A stretch of DNA of 64,000 nucleotides from the NCBI GenBank assembly GCA_947460975.1, contig CANHGO010000001.1:558001-622000 (forward strand), in the 5' to 3' direction. Position numbers and translations under genes: made by a program. The notes under the pieces were generated by a model that saw only the letters and a program-made list of their open reading frames with translations, was not told the DNA's origin and made no database searches. This document shows positions 25,142 to 33,697 of the stretch, piece after piece (positions within the stretch are counted from its first letter, which is position 1; each line of letters starts with the position of its first letter). This DNA comes from Cytophagaceae bacterium. GTDB lineage: Bacteria; Bacteroidota; Bacteroidia; Cytophagales; Spirosomataceae.

Positions 25142-26281
25142 CTATTGATTAATCGATAAAATTCGCTGGAGTGTTTGACACTTCATTTCCGTTTCTTCCC
25201 ATTCTTTTTCTGGGTCAGAGTCTTCTGTAATTCCGCAACCTGCATAATAAGTAGCTGAATACCCATTTGTTTCTTTCGTGACTTTAACAGTCCGCAAATT
25301 GACAAATAAATAAATCTCATCATTCAAATTCACGGGGCCCAAATAACCGCTGTAAAACTCACGGTCATGCGCTTCGGCTTGTTTTATCCAATCAATGGCC
25401 GCTTCTTTAGGGGTGCCACAAACAGCCGAAGTTGGGTGCAATAACGACAACATAATCCCAGGCAATTGCGGGAAGTTGAGCGCCTTTGTATCCACTACAT
25501 ATTCCGTTTTCAGGTGCAATAAATTACCCGCTTGAATCGTTTTGGGTCCATTTTCAATATATTCTCGCAACCTGATTTTCTTAAAACATTCAATAATATA
25601 CCGACTAACAAAAGCCTGTTCTTCGATCTCCTTTTGTGACCAGCGAGCTTCGTGAGGTGCAGTAACTTGACCAACATTTGTTGACACAGGTTGCGTACCA
25701 GCTAATGAAATCGTTTTAAATATACCTTCGTGATTTAATGAAACTAAAACTTCTGGGGTCGCACAGATCCAAGTTTGCCTAAGCGAGGGGATGTAAAAAG
25801 CCGAAACAAAAGCGTTAGGGTATACTTGACATAATGATTCGAAAAAATGCAAGGTCGAATAATCAGCACCCAAAGCCTCCTCATCTGTCCTAGAAAGCAC
25901 GACTTTTTGAAAATTACCGGCTTTGATTTCTTGAATACTTGCGTTCACCCAATAGAGAAAATTTTCTTTTTTAGGAGATCCGGTCTTTAAAGGAAATACC
26001 TCTTTAACCGAAACGTGGACGCTTGGCACCTCGGAAACAAACAAATACTCAGCCTTTAAAAAATAGGGATTCCCGACAAATGGAGCCGCCATAAATCCTG
26101 GCTCAAAAGACTGAAAATCAAGTGAGTCTGTTACATGTCCACCTTGTGTGTCAATTAAAAATGAACGTGTTTCCGAGTTTGGCAAGCGCCAAAGAGCGAT
26201 GGCCGCGTCATGTTGCTGAGCCTCATTCCAAAGTTGATTCCATTCCGTATCTTGGCGATATAGACTCGTATTCTTGGGCAT
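25142..26281 (-). CDS. menF: Isochorismate synthase (chorismate-binding enzyme)
   Basis: The 379-residue protein has the chorismate-binding fold: KVVLSRTDEE near 143, ISLAGTQPV near 222, HPTSAVCGTPKEAAIDWI near 280 and DREFYSGYLG near 305, which holds the catalytic and magnesium-binding residues. It converts chorismate to isochorismate. The start of the next gene upstream is a MenI-like thioesterase with a one-base gap, which points to menaquinone rather than siderophore or anthranilate synthesis. Confidence 0.87.
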   Translation of the reverse strand: MPKNTSLYRQDTEWNQLWNEAQQHDAAIALWRLPNSETRSFLIDTQGGHVTDSLDFQSFEPGFMAAPFVGNPYFLKAEYLFVSEVPSVHVSVKEVFPLKTGSPKKENFLYWVNASIQEIKAGNFQKVVLSRTDEEALGADYSTLHFFESLCQVYPNAFVSAFYIPSLRQTWICATPEVLVSLNHEGIFKTISLAGTQPVSTNVGQVTAPHEARWSQKEIEEQAFVSRYIIECFKKIRLREYIENGPKTIQAGNLLHLKTEYVVDTKALNFPQLPGIMLSLLHPTSAVCGTPKEAAIDWIKQAEAHDREFYSGYLGPVNLNDEIYLFVNLRTVKVTKETNGYSATYYAGCGITEDSDPEKEWEETEMKCQTLQRILSINQ

Positions 26282-26282
26282 T

Positions 26283-26702
26283 TTAATAAGACAAAATAGC
26301 TACTGTTAATCGGCTTACGCAAACCAAATTTCCCGATTCATCATGAATTTTGATATCATATACATGCAATGTTTTACCTATTTTCAATGCGGTACATGTA
26401 CCTATGACAAATCCTTCTTTGACCGATTTCATGTGATTGGCATTTATTTCAACACCTACACCACGATGCGTAGTAGGATCCGCTACGGCTAATGATGCAG
26501 CAATACTTCCCAAAGTCTCCGCTAAAACAACCGATGCTCCTCCATGTAACAAACCATAGGGTTGCTTTGTTCGAGAGTCCACGGGCATTTTTGCCTTAAT
26601 AAAATCCGGCTGAACGTCAATAAACTCGATTCCTAAAACATCGATCATGTTTCCATGGCCCCATGAATTAAGAGTGTCTAATGAGATGGATGTATTAAAC
26701 AT
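26283..26702 (-). CDS. menI: Hotdog thioesterase, probable 1,4-dihydroxy-2-naphthoyl-CoA hydrolase
   Basis: This 139-residue hotdog protein has the motif GLLHGGASVVLAETLGS at about 51-67, almost the same as in MenI/YdiI enzymes, where the glutamate is catalytic. GVEINANHMKSV near 83 is also typical. It should release DHNA from DHNA-CoA in menaquinone synthesis. The gene is directly upstream of menF, which supports this. A general acyl-CoA thioesterase remains possible. Confidence 0.83.
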   Translation of the reverse strand: MFNTSISLDTLNSWGHGNMIDVLGIEFIDVQPDFIKAKMPVDSRTKQPYGLLHGGASVVLAETLGSIAASLAVADPTTHRGVGVEINANHMKSVKEGFVIGTCTALKIGKTLHVYDIKIHDESGNLVCVSRLTVAILSY

Positions 26703-26710
26703 AATATTCG

Positions 26711-26718
26711 TATTTTTG
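26711..26718 (+). promoter_or_regulatory. Candidate -7 box for the histidine phosphatase operon
   Basis: TATTTTTG followed by C matches TAnnTTTGC, 53 bases before ATG 26772 in the divergent gap with menI. No TTG is seen at the -33 position. Confidence 0.5.
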
Positions 26719-26771
26719 CACGTAAAATTCGGAATAATTTAACGAATTAAACTCCTTTTGACCCAATTTAT

Positions 26772-27413
26772 ATGCATGCTTTAAAAGACATTTACCTTAT
26801 TCGTCATGGTGAAACAGATTATAATCGAATGGGGGTGGTTCAAGGTAGTGGAATTGACGCGGATTTAAACGAATTAGGAAATAGGCAGGCACAAGCATTT
26901 TTTGAGCATTATCAAGATTTAGCCCTTGACAAAATTTACACATCTGCACTACGCCGAACACATCAGTCGGTCAAAGGATTCATCGACAAAGGACTGCCGT
27001 GGGAACAATACGAAGGTTTAAATGAAATTTCTTGGGGAATTCGCGAAGGCAGAACGCCCTCAAATGAAGACGATGCCTATTATAGAAACTTAGTCCGAAC
27101 TTGGAGAAAAGGTGATGTGCACATCCCGTCTGAGGAAGGGGAAAGTCCAATCGACGTATTGGAAAGACAAAAGCCAGTGGTCGAATTAATTCTATCTCGA
27201 AGGGAAGAAAAATCCATATTAATTGCCATGCATGGACGAGCGATGCGCGTTTTATTAACGCATCTTTTCAATCAACCCTTGCAAAATATGGATCACTTTG
27301 CGCATCAAAACTTATGCTTATATCACCTGCAATATGATTATGAAAAAGGAATTTTTATTTCCCTAAAAGCGAATCATGCGGATCATTTACAAACTTTACC
27401 AGATTCCATCTAA
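26772..27413 (+). CDS. Histidine phosphatase family protein
   Basis: This 213-residue protein has the phosphoglycerate-mutase-like RHG motif LIRHGETDYN at about 9-18, with the phospho-accepting histidine. The second conserved part IAMHGRAMRVLLTHLF near 157-172 has the proton-donor histidine, and EISWGIREGR near 85 contributes the glutamate. Possible substrates are small phosphoesters such as alpha-ribazole phosphate, phosphoglycerate or phosphosugars. The sensor kinase gene follows 11 bases later. Confidence 0.87.
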   Translation: MHALKDIYLIRHGETDYNRMGVVQGSGIDADLNELGNRQAQAFFEHYQDLALDKIYTSALRRTHQSVKGFIDKGLPWEQYEGLNEISWGIREGRTPSNEDDAYYRNLVRTWRKGDVHIPSEEGESPIDVLERQKPVVELILSRREEKSILIAMHGRAMRVLLTHLFNQPLQNMDHFAHQNLCLYHLQYDYEKGIFISLKANHADHLQTLPDSI

Positions 27414-27424
27414 ATTCTGAAGGT

Positions 27425-28468
27425 ATGAATCGAAACCATTTGTATTGGAAATTTCAATTATCTGGATGGTTCATTTGGGCGTTAAACGAAGCATTATTAT
27501 ACACGAATCAATACGGTTGGAAATGGGAGTGGATTTTTTCATCGTTTGTCAATATCACATTAGCCGTATTTCTGACACATGTTTATCGGCAAATTTCTCA
27601 TAAATACCGTTGGCAAGATTTGCCTTTATTTACCTTAATTCAGGTGAATTTGGTCGCACTCATCGTGATGTCGGCTTGTCTTGTTGGACTCAATATCCCA
27701 TTGGATTACATTTTTCTATCGGAGAACTATGCCATTGAATTAAGCCCATTCATCGTATTGCAGATATTTTTAAATTTCGCCAAACCACTCGCCATCTGGC
27801 AATTGATCTATTTCTTTTTCCAGTATTCCAACAAAAAATTAGAAATGGAAAGAGAAAATGACCAATTAGAAAGAACCATTTTAGAAACAGAAAGCAAAGT
27901 TTTAAGGGCGCAAATGAACCCCCATTTTGTATTTAACGCACTTAATAGTGTTCGGGCGCTCATCACCGAGGATCCTCAAAAAGCTAAAAAAGGCATCAAT
28001 CAGTTGTCAAAATTGCTTCGAAGTTCCTTGCTGACGGAACGTAAAAAAACAATCTCTCTTTCCGAAGAATTAGACACGGTCACCGATTATTTATCCTTAG
28101 AAAAAATCAGGTATGAAGACCGATTAGCTTGGGAAATTACGGCAGACAAAAATTGTCATAAAGCACAAATTCCCCCGATGCTATTGCAAACGCTCATTGA
28201 GAATGCGATCAAACATGGTATTTCTAAAAAAATTACAGGAGGGACCATCACGATTGCCGCAAAAAATAAGGAAGGAATTTTGACCATCAAAGTCATCAAT
28301 CCTGGACATTTCAAAAGTCCAGTTTTGTCCAAAGAACAGGGTGTCGGACTCATTAATTCAAAAAATCGGCTACAAATATTGTTTGGAGAAACCGCTCACA
28401 TTAGTCTTGGACCTTTGGACAAAAATCATGTGATTGCCGAAGTGAATTTACCCTATCTTGAAAATTAA
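27425..28468 (+). CDS. LytS-type sensor histidine kinase
   Basis: The 347-residue protein has four N-terminal membrane segments (about 12-130), a short coiled coil (about 136-160) and a His_kinase/HATPase module. The phospho-accepting histidine is His167 in QMNPHFVFNALNS. ATP-binding motifs are LIENAIKHGI near 264 and GVGLINSKNRL near 313. It has no separate periplasmic sensor domain, so the membrane part is likely to be the sensor. It pairs with the LytTR regulator 11 bases downstream. Confidence 0.93.
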   Translation: MNRNHLYWKFQLSGWFIWALNEALLYTNQYGWKWEWIFSSFVNITLAVFLTHVYRQISHKYRWQDLPLFTLIQVNLVALIVMSACLVGLNIPLDYIFLSENYAIELSPFIVLQIFLNFAKPLAIWQLIYFFFQYSNKKLEMERENDQLERTILETESKVLRAQMNPHFVFNALNSVRALITEDPQKAKKGINQLSKLLRSSLLTERKKTISLSEELDTVTDYLSLEKIRYEDRLAWEITADKNCHKAQIPPMLLQTLIENAIKHGISKKITGGTITIAAKNKEGILTIKVINPGHFKSPVLSKEQGVGLINSKNRLQILFGETAHISLGPLDKNHVIAEVNLPYLEN

Positions 28469-28479
28469 ATACACTAACC

Positions 28480-29223
28480 ATGAAAGCAATTATTGTCGAC
28501 GATGAACGTCTAGCCCGAAACGAACTGAAAAGATTGTTGGAAAATTTTCCAACCATCGAAGTCATTGCAGAAGCTTCCAATACGGAAGAGGCAGGGCCAC
28601 TGGTAGAAGAATTAAAACCTGATGTGCTTTTTTTGGATATTCAGATGCCGGGCAAAACTGGATTTGAGTGGCTGGAGGAATGGGAGGGATATTTACCTGA
28701 AATTATATTCACTACGGCTTTTGACGAATTTGCCCTCAAGGCATTTGAAGTTAATGCCTTAGATTATGTTTTAAAGCCCATCGAGCTAACTCGGCTCTCG
28801 GACAGTATTCAAAAATTAGAAAATAGATTCCATTCGATCCATCATAAAACAGCCGTTCAAGGCCAAGATAGAAGCCAGCATCTCTTAGGTGCCAATGATC
28901 AAATATTTGTCAAAGACGGTGAAAAATGTTGGTTTGTCCGACTTGACCGAGTACGACTTTGTGAATCGATGGGAAATTATGTGCGTTTATTTTTTGACGA
29001 TCAAAAACCTTTAGTTCTTAAATCATTAAATGCCCTAGAAGACCGACTTGATCCTAAGGTGTTTTTTAGGGCAAATCGGAAGCACATCATCAACTTAAAT
29101 TACATTGAAAAAATTGAACCTTGGTTTTCAGGTGGGTTGCAAGTAACGCTAGTGGGCAAAGGGGAAAAAATAGAAATTTCTCGCCGACAATCCATTCGGT
29201 TTAAGGAGCTTCTGTCTCTTTAA
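28480..29223 (+). CDS. LytTR-family response regulator
   Basis: This 247-residue regulator has a receiver domain at 1-120 (VDDE at 6-9, phospho-acceptor Asp53 in FLDIQMPG, and the switch lysine in LKPI near 106). A LytTR DNA-binding domain follows at about 145-245 (FVKDGEKCWFV, NYVRLFF, FFRANRKHIINLNYI). It forms a two-component pair with the upstream LytS kinase. Its targets are unknown. The end overlaps the convergent permease gene by 23 bases. Confidence 0.94.
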   Translation: MKAIIVDDERLARNELKRLLENFPTIEVIAEASNTEEAGPLVEELKPDVLFLDIQMPGKTGFEWLEEWEGYLPEIIFTTAFDEFALKAFEVNALDYVLKPIELTRLSDSIQKLENRFHSIHHKTAVQGQDRSQHLLGANDQIFVKDGEKCWFVRLDRVRLCESMGNYVRLFFDDQKPLVLKSLNALEDRLDPKVFFRANRKHIINLNYIEKIEPWFSGGLQVTLVGKGEKIEISRRQSIRFKELLSL

Positions 29224-30271
29224 CGCGCTTGGGTGCCTCGCCTAAGATAAAACCATAAGGCTGTAAGGTGGGCACATGATCAAAAATCACTTTGATGATG
29301 GCTGTAAAAGGCAAAGCTAAAATCAATCCAGGGATTCCCCAAAGCATTTCGCCTCCCAAAAGAGCTAACATGGCCACGAGGGGATTAATGCTGACTTTGG
29401 AACCGATCACCAATGGAGTTATAAAATTAGCCTCAATAAATTGGACTGCAGCAATCCATACGACAATCGCTAATGCATGCGAAGGACTTAGCGTAGCTAA
29501 AGATAATAAGATGGGCAAACTCGCTCCTATCCAAATTCCGATGTATGGAATCAAAAGTAATAAGCCGGTCGTTATTCCGAAGAAAATAGGATAATCCACT
29601 CCTATCCACCAAAAACCTAAACTATTAGCGCACGCCACCGTAAACATAACAAAAAGCAATCCCACTAAATATCCCTGAACGACGGAACCTGTTTTGCCCA
29701 TGATACCTCTCAACGTATCTTTTTCGGTTGTCGGAAAAACCATCGCCAAAAAAGTAAAAAAGAAGCTTCTGTAAAACAACATGAAAAACATGAAGATGGG
29801 AATCAAAATTAGAATCGTAAGCGAATGGACGATCGTTGAAAAGGTAGCAGTCAAAATACTTCCGGAGTTTTTCAATAATCCAATGGTCTGATTACTAAGC
29901 TCTAGCATTTGCTTTTTTCTTGAAATATTTAAATTTCTTGAAAGAAAAGTTTGTAATCCAGAAATCCATTTTTCAGCTTTTTTAATAAACATGGGCCAAT
30001 CATTTGAAAACTCAATTATCTGAAAGGTTAATAATGAAATCAAACCCGCAATAATCGCCACAGAAAAAAGGAGACAAATGGAGATTGCGACAGATCTAGG
30101 GAAGCCTTTGTTCTCAAGGCCCCGACAAAGTGGAAGAAGAACCATGGCGAGTATGAGAGCAAATGCAATTAGAATCAACAAATCCTGTAAATAATACAAG
30201 CCCAGCAGTACTAAGTAAATGGAAATTAAAACGGAGGCCAAGCGAACAGAATAAGGTGAATCTTTAAACAT
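29201..30271 (-). CDS. AI-2E family permease (PF01594)
   Basis: The 356-residue membrane protein has about seven to eight membrane helices and a large central cytoplasmic or amphipathic region (about 90-150). The C-terminal AI-2E family motif is visible in IPYIGIWIGASLPILLSL and GSKVSINPLVAMLALLGGEM, WGIPGLILALP. Family members include Na+/H+ antiporters and putative exporters; the link to autoinducer-2 is historical. Function is therefore open. Confidence 0.87.
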   Translation of the reverse strand: MFKDSPYSVRLASVLISIYLVLLGLYYLQDLLILIAFALILAMVLLPLCRGLENKGFPRSVAISICLLFSVAIIAGLISLLTFQIIEFSNDWPMFIKKAEKWISGLQTFLSRNLNISRKKQMLELSNQTIGLLKNSGSILTATFSTIVHSLTILILIPIFMFFMLFYRSFFFTFLAMVFPTTEKDTLRGIMGKTGSVVQGYLVGLLFVMFTVACANSLGFWWIGVDYPIFFGITTGLLLLIPYIGIWIGASLPILLSLATLSPSHALAIVVWIAAVQFIEANFITPLVIGSKVSINPLVAMLALLGGEMLWGIPGLILALPFTAIIKVIFDHVPTLQPYGFILGEAPKRVKETEAP

Positions 30272-30315
30272 AAATTGTATATTTGATGGTATAAATGTCG
30301 ATAAAAATTAACAAT

Positions 30316-30342
30316 TTGGTAACATATAGCTGTCTATATTTG
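30316..30342 (+). promoter_or_regulatory. Promoter of the orphan response regulator (TTG-N16-TATATTTG)
   Basis: TATATTTGC at 30335-30343 matches the extended -7 box exactly. A TTG at 30316-30318 lies 16 bases upstream, one short of the usual 17-23. The start codon is 36 bases after the box. Confidence 0.55.
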
Positions 30343-30377
30343 CGTCATAATTTCATCAATAGCTGTCAGTTCTATCC

Positions 30378-31082
30378 ATGAGTCAAGTAAAACAAAATAC
30401 TAAAATCTTATTGGTTGACGATGATCCTGATATTCTTGATTTATTGGAATACAATTTAGCAAAAGAAAACTATGTTTTAGCCAAAGCGGCCAATGGACAG
30501 CAGGCATTAGAAATAGCAAAAACTTTCAAGCCCAATTTAGTCATTTTGGATGTCATGATGCCTATTTTAGATGGTATTGAAACGGCTCGTCAAATGAAAT
30601 TGATGCCTGAATTAAAATCAACTATCCTTTTATTTTTAACGGCTCGAGGGGAAGAATATACTGAAATAGCGGCTTTTGAGGCAGGTGGTACCGATTATGT
30701 GGTAAAACCAATAAAGCCAAGAGCTTTAGTAAGCCGAATTAAATCGATGTTAAATCGCGAAAGCGGTGGAGCAGCAGAAAATGCTCAGGAAATTATTCAA
30801 ATAGGCGATCTCGTAATCAACCGAACTCAATACTCCGCTAGCTTTCAAGGTCGACTTTTAGTGTTGCCTAAAAAGGAATTTGAATTACTTTCGTTTTTAG
30901 CTAGAAATCCCAACAAAGTTTTTAATCGTGATGAACTTTTGGAGAAAGTTTGGGGTACCGATGTCTATGTCGTTGAGCGGACAGTAGATGTGCATATTCG
31001 AAAATTAAGGGAGAAAATTCCTGAGTATTATATTAAAACGCTCAAGGGTGTGGGATATTTATTTTCCATCGATCCTATTTAA
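30378..31082 (+). CDS. PhoB/OmpR-family response regulator (orphan)
   Basis: The 234-residue regulator has a receiver domain at 8-125 (LLVDDDPDI, phospho-acceptor Asp58 in VILDVMMPILDG, and the switch lysine in VVKPI). A winged-helix DNA-binding domain follows at about 138-230 (LVLPKKEFELLSFLARNP, YVVERTVDVHIRKLREKI, LKGVGYLF). No kinase gene is adjacent; the next gene is a glycoside hydrolase and the divergent one a permease. Its partner must be elsewhere. Confidence 0.94.
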   Translation: MSQVKQNTKILLVDDDPDILDLLEYNLAKENYVLAKAANGQQALEIAKTFKPNLVILDVMMPILDGIETARQMKLMPELKSTILLFLTARGEEYTEIAAFEAGGTDYVVKPIKPRALVSRIKSMLNRESGGAAENAQEIIQIGDLVINRTQYSASFQGRLLVLPKKEFELLSFLARNPNKVFNRDELLEKVWGTDVYVVERTVDVHIRKLREKIPEYYIKTLKGVGYLFSIDPI

Positions 31083-31123
31083 AATTCTAAATTTTCGGTC
31101 ATAATAGGTAAATTGCGCCTTGA

Positions 31124-32629
31124 ATGAGGCTAATCTACACCTTTCTTTTTATCACATTTGTTCACTTTACTCTCTTCCCATCAGGGCCTAAAAGAGAATT
31201 GAGGGGAGTTTGGGTCGCTACCGTCTCCAACATCGACTGGCCTAGCGCCAGAAATTACAATGGGATTAAGCAAAAAAATGAGTTTGTTGACCTTCTGAAT
31301 TCCCATCAAAAAACAGGAATTAATGCTGTTTTTGTTCAAATTAGGACAGCTGCTGATGCATTATATGCAAAAAGTCCAGAACCTTGGTCCACTTTTTTGT
31401 CGGGATTACAAGGTCAGCCACCTAGCCCTTACTATGATCCATTAGCCTTCATGATCGAGGAAAGTCATGCGCGAGGAATTGAATTTCATGCCTGGTTAAA
31501 TTTAAATCGGGCCAGTATATCAACCAATTCTCTTCTTGACGCCAATCATATAGTCCGGAAACATCCCGATTGGATCATCAAATACCACGGACAATTGATC
31601 CTTAATTTTGGCCTTCCGGAAGTCCGACTTTATTTAGTGAATTTGGTCAAAAATATCATCGAACAATATGATGTAGACGGGATTCATTTTGATGATTATT
31701 TCTACCCCTACCCCATGAAAGGAGAAGAAATTAATGATCGCGAAGCCTTTGAAAAATATAAATTACCGGAGGAAAGCCTGGGGGATTGGCGTAGGAGAAA
31801 TACAAATAACCTCATTAAAGATATTTCGGATGTGATCAAATCGACCAAACCCAAAGTGAAATTTGGCATTAGTCCTTTTGGAATTTGGCGACATCAGAGT
31901 GAATCTGTTTTAGATGGATCCCCCACTCGGCGAGGCTTACAATCCTATGATGACTTATTTGCGGATACAGAAAAATGGATAAAAGATGGGCTAGTGGATT
32001 ATTTGGCACCCCAATTATACTGGGAAACAAGTCACAAAGTCGCGGCTTTTGAACCCTTAGCTAAATGGTGGAGTGCCCATAATTATGGCCGGCCTATTTA
32101 CATTGGTCATGCGGTATATCATTTAAGCGACGTATGGACACCTGGCGAATTAAGTAAACAATTAAAGGTCGCGCGTAGTTTACCCAACGTGCAAGGATCC
32201 ATTCATTTTAGTTCAAATTTAATCATTCGAAATGTGAAAGGTTGGCGAGATACCTTAAGGCAAAATCAGTATACTTCTGTCGCATTAATTCCCACAATGC
32301 TTTGGAAAGATAGCATCGCGCCTACCCCTCCGCACCAAGTAAGTTTACTGAAAAAAGGCGAGGAATGGTTGTTGGCCTGGAAACCAGGAGAACCCAGTGA
32401 AGACCAAGATCCTCCCGCCTATTACGTCGTTTATAAGATTAAAAAAGGCGAAGTTGACCCACTGGAAAACTCGGAAAATATCATTTTCAAAGGCAAAATG
32501 AATCAATTAATTTTAGATAAAAATTGGATACGATCAGGTTATGGATTTGCGGTTACGGCACTAGACCGATTACATAATGAATCACTGCCGGGAACGATCC
32601 AATGGCTCATACCGACAAAAAAAGAATAA
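31124..32629 (+). CDS. Secreted GHL10 family glycoside hydrolase-like protein
   Basis: The 501-residue product has a signal peptide (MRLIYTFLFITFVHFTLFPSG), then a GHL10 (PF02638) TIM-barrel domain at about 25-330: LRGVWVATVSNIDWPS, AVFVQIRTAADALY, IEFHAWLNLNR, DGIHFDDYFYPYP and FGISPFGIW. A beta-sandwich, fibronectin-like C-terminal region follows (about 400-500). In Bacteroidota such proteins may act on peptidoglycan-related or other glycans, but the substrate is not proven. The reductase gene starts one base after its stop. Confidence 0.87.
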   Translation: MRLIYTFLFITFVHFTLFPSGPKRELRGVWVATVSNIDWPSARNYNGIKQKNEFVDLLNSHQKTGINAVFVQIRTAADALYAKSPEPWSTFLSGLQGQPPSPYYDPLAFMIEESHARGIEFHAWLNLNRASISTNSLLDANHIVRKHPDWIIKYHGQLILNFGLPEVRLYLVNLVKNIIEQYDVDGIHFDDYFYPYPMKGEEINDREAFEKYKLPEESLGDWRRRNTNNLIKDISDVIKSTKPKVKFGISPFGIWRHQSESVLDGSPTRRGLQSYDDLFADTEKWIKDGLVDYLAPQLYWETSHKVAAFEPLAKWWSAHNYGRPIYIGHAVYHLSDVWTPGELSKQLKVARSLPNVQGSIHFSSNLIIRNVKGWRDTLRQNQYTSVALIPTMLWKDSIAPTPPHQVSLLKKGEEWLLAWKPGEPSEDQDPPAYYVVYKIKKGEVDPLENSENIIFKGKMNQLILDKNWIRSGYGFAVTALDRLHNESLPGTIQWLIPTKKE

Positions 32630-32630
32630 C

Positions 32631-33689
32631 ATGAATCAGAGATTACATTTGACGATCAAGGAGATTACCGAAGAAACGGATGACACCAAAACCATCCATT
32701 TTTGGCATCCCATACACAATACCATCTCATATATATCGGGGCAGTTTTTCACGCTTATTCCGGAAATTGACGGTCAGAAAATCAGGAGAAGTTATTCCCT
32801 TTCATCATCCCCAAAAACAGATACCTCACCAGCTATTACCGTCAAAAGGATTGAGGGTGGGCTTGTTTCCAACTATTTATGTGACCATTTGAAAGTGGGA
32901 GATAGCCTAGAAGTCATCGAGCCCATGGGTAATTTCTTGATTGAACCCCAAGCTGATTCCAGTAAAACCTATGTTTTTGTGGCCGCTGGATCTGGAATCA
33001 CGCCCCTATTCTCCATGATCAAAACTGTATTGCATTCAGAGCCTAAATCGAATATTTACTTGGTTTATGGATCTCGAAATGAACAACAAATTATCTTCAA
33101 AAAAGCCTTAGAATCACTAGAAACCCAACATGCCTCCCGGTTCAAAATGATTCATGTCATCAGCCAGCCTTCGCACACATGGCCTGGTTTTAAGGGGCGT
33201 ATCAACCAAGCATCCATTGTTTTTTATTTAAAACAAGAGTTTGGCATTGACATCCCTGCAGCCTTTTATTATTTGTGTGGGCCTGCTGGAATGATGAGCG
33301 AAGTAGAAAAGTCTTTAGCGATGTTTGATGTTCCCAACACACACATTTTGAAAGAATTATTTTTATCTACTGCGAGTGAAGAAACAGTGCAGGCAGAGGA
33401 AGACGGAAGCTTAAAAACCCAAGAAGTTACCTTGGTATTTGAGGGAAAAACGCATACAGTAACGGTCTTGCCTAGTGAAACTATTTTAGAGGCTGCCTTA
33501 GAAGCAGATATCGACATCCCCTATTCATGCCAAGCAGGAATGTGTACGGCCTGTATGGGATTATGTACCAGCGGAAAAGTGATTATGGATGAAGAGGATG
33601 GACTTACCGATAATGAAATTAAAAAAGGATATATTTTGACCTGCGTGGCTCATCCGATGAGTGATGGGGTAGTCATTAATTTAGATTAA
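32631..33689 (+). CDS. PaaE-like flavin/2Fe-2S oxidoreductase
   Basis: The ATG at 32631 gives 352 residues. An FAD-binding ferredoxin-reductase domain covers about 5-105 (IRRSYSLSSSP for flavin). A NAD(P)-binding domain follows at about 110-235 (VAAGSGITPLFSMI, YYLCGPAGMM). A C-terminal plant-type [2Fe-2S] ferredoxin domain covers about 265-352 with cysteines in SCQAGMCTACMG and, downstream, ILTCVAHP. This order is that of PaaE and related monooxygenase reductases, but no paaABCD genes are nearby, so its electron acceptor is unknown. Confidence 0.87.
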   Translation: MNQRLHLTIKEITEETDDTKTIHFWHPIHNTISYISGQFFTLIPEIDGQKIRRSYSLSSSPKTDTSPAITVKRIEGGLVSNYLCDHLKVGDSLEVIEPMGNFLIEPQADSSKTYVFVAAGSGITPLFSMIKTVLHSEPKSNIYLVYGSRNEQQIIFKKALESLETQHASRFKMIHVISQPSHTWPGFKGRINQASIVFYLKQEFGIDIPAAFYYLCGPAGMMSEVEKSLAMFDVPNTHILKELFLSTASEETVQAEEDGSLKTQEVTLVFEGKTHTVTVLPSETILEAALEADIDIPYSCQAGMCTACMGLCTSGKVIMDEEDGLTDNEIKKGYILTCVAHPMSDGVVINLD

Positions 33690-33697
33690 CAACAAAA

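Noticed and set aside
25142-26702. Siderophore (enterobactin-like) biosynthesis
   Set aside because: Only an isochorismate synthase and a MenI-like thioesterase are present; no entB, entE or NRPS genes, so menaquinone is the simpler reading.
32631-33689. Part of a phenylacetate degradation operon
   Set aside because: PaaE-like reductases are used by many oxygenases, and no paaABCD, paaG, paaK or paaZ is nearby. The PaaI-type thioesterases in the window are also unlinked.
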